Assembly (NCBI GenBank): GCA_019635635.1
Contig: JAHBZB010000001.1
Location: forward strand, 1,240,001-1,304,000
Length of the DNA stretch: 64,000 bases
Reading direction: 5' to 3'
Source: Xanthobacteraceae bacterium
Lineage (GTDB): Bacteria > Pseudomonadota > Alphaproteobacteria > Rhizobiales > Xanthobacteraceae
Positions 63,493-64,000 of the stretch are shown one piece after another (position 1 is the stretch's first letter; each line of letters opens with the position of its first letter). The notes below the pieces were generated by a model. The model worked only from the letters and a program-made list of their open reading frames with translations. It was not told the origin of the DNA and searched no databases. A program made the position numbers and the translations under genes.

Positions 63493-64000
63493 ATGCGTGC
63501 GTGGTTTTGCGTTCTCTGGTTCGTGTCCGGCCTTTTGCCTGCGATGGCTGCGGAAGAGTTCGCCGCGAGTTTCCGCCTGCGCGGCGGCTATGACAGCAAT
63601 CCGTTGCTCGTGCCGAACGGCAAAGGTTCCGCGCTCGCGGCGTGGGAAGCGGCCGCAGTCTATGGACACGACAACGGCGAATGGGTCACGGGCGCGACCG
63701 GCGAAGCGGCGCTGACGCGCTACCGCGAGCCCGAGTTCGAGCCGATCCAGAACTACCGGCTGCGGCTGCGGCTTGCGAATAAAAATCAGAATGAAATTTC
63801 GCTCGATGCCACGACAACGCTCGTGCATTTTTCCAACTACGACACGAAAAGCGAGTTCGTGAACCAGCGCGTGCATGTGCAATGGATGGGCGGTGCGCTT
63901 CGCCCTTTCTTCGCCGGCGACCTGCGCTTCGCGTCGCTGAACGAAGCCAATATTCTGCTCGGTAATTTTCTGCCGGAGCCGATGCGTTATCTGCGCGGTA
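63493..64000 (+). CDS. Outer-membrane-type protein, N-terminal part (runs off the window)
   Basis: The frame is open from ATG 63493 to the end of the window (169 codons). The first 20 residues are a signal peptide (MRAWFCVLWFVSGLLPAMAA). The rest has alternating beta-strand character with FRLRGGYDSNPLLVPNGKGSAL, YRLRLRLANKNQNEISLDATTT and LRPFFAGDLRFASLNEANILLG. GYDSNP near the start is common in outer-membrane beta-barrels of alphaproteobacteria. It is not obviously linked to the methionine operon 58 bases upstream. Confidence 0.7.
   Translation, partial: MRAWFCVLWFVSGLLPAMAAEEFAASFRLRGGYDSNPLLVPNGKGSALAAWEAAAVYGHDNGEWVTGATGEAALTRYREPEFEPIQNYRLRLRLANKNQNEISLDATTTLVHFSNYDTKSEFVNQRVHVQWMGGALRPFFAGDLRFASLNEANILLGNFLPEPMRYLRG

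Overview
The window looks like a chromosome segment of an alphaproteobacterium, most likely of the Hyphomicrobiales (Bradyrhizobium/Rhodoplanes-like). The reasons are G+C-rich coding sequence, a fused LivM-LivG transporter protein, an ArsR-methyltransferase regulator directly upstream of metF and metH, OpgC, EttA, and a load of ABC and TRAP uptake systems for organic compounds. No rRNA, intact tRNA, CRISPR array or insertion sequence is visible.

Region 1 (1-16.3 kb) is accessory and mosaic. It starts with the end of an ABC ATPase and a RutD-like hydrolase. Two catabolic modules then lie between three direct copies of a roughly 115-bp repeat (1316, 10567 and 15818). Each copy is a near-perfect hairpin followed by sequence matching the 3' half of a tRNA-Arg(TCT). 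Module A (1.66-10.57 kb) has an IclR regulator, a PotABCD-like ABC importer, a cyclic amidohydrolase, a quinone-oxidoreductase-like protein, a CobW GTPase and a fumarylacetoacetate-hydrolase gene truncated at the repeat. Module B (10.79-15.82 kb) has a TRAP transporter, a type II dehydroquinase-like protein with substituted active-site residues, a GntR regulator and a shikimate-dehydrogenase-like protein. The region ends with the 3' half of tRNA-Ile(CAT) and the C-terminal remnant of a tyrosine recombinase. The simplest reading is repeated tRNA-targeted integration with decay of the integration machinery.

Region 2 (16.4-39.2 kb) is a run of catabolic operons. An IclR regulator faces a Rieske ferredoxin, an unknown 130-aa protein and an ACMSD-like amidohydrolase. 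Next comes a NitT/TauT-type ABC importer with two tandem binding proteins, and a flavin reductase. A tightly packed operon follows: M24 fold protein, enolase-superfamily enzyme, opine-dehydrogenase-like protein, LLM flavin oxidoreductase, molybdenum hydroxylase with fused 2Fe-2S and Mo subunits, and an Lrp/AsnC regulator. A Crp/Fnr regulator and a Liv-type amino-acid ABC importer close the region. The substrates are not identifiable from sequence alone.

Region 3 (39.2-50.3 kb) holds a putative CHAP-like secreted protein, a riboswitch-controlled thiSGE operon, a putative M14-like secreted protein, and a compact six-gene cluster of forkhead-associated (FHA) proteins. That cluster comprises an FHA plus zinc-ribbon protein, an FHA-flavoprotein fusion, a small membrane protein, a membrane-anchored VWA-FHA protein, a small FHA protein with two PT-x-IR motifs, and a membrane-anchored PP2C phosphatase. 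No kinase gene is present. This is the best candidate here for an undescribed phospho-threonine signalling system.

Region 4 (50.3-64 kb) is more ordinary core content: a glycosyltransferase, EttA, a MarR/GST pair with a divergent thioesterase around paired operators, two SGNH hydrolases with an OpgC-like acyltransferase, and the methionine operon (SahR-like regulator, metF, metH) behind a palindromic operator. The window closes inside an outer-membrane-type protein.
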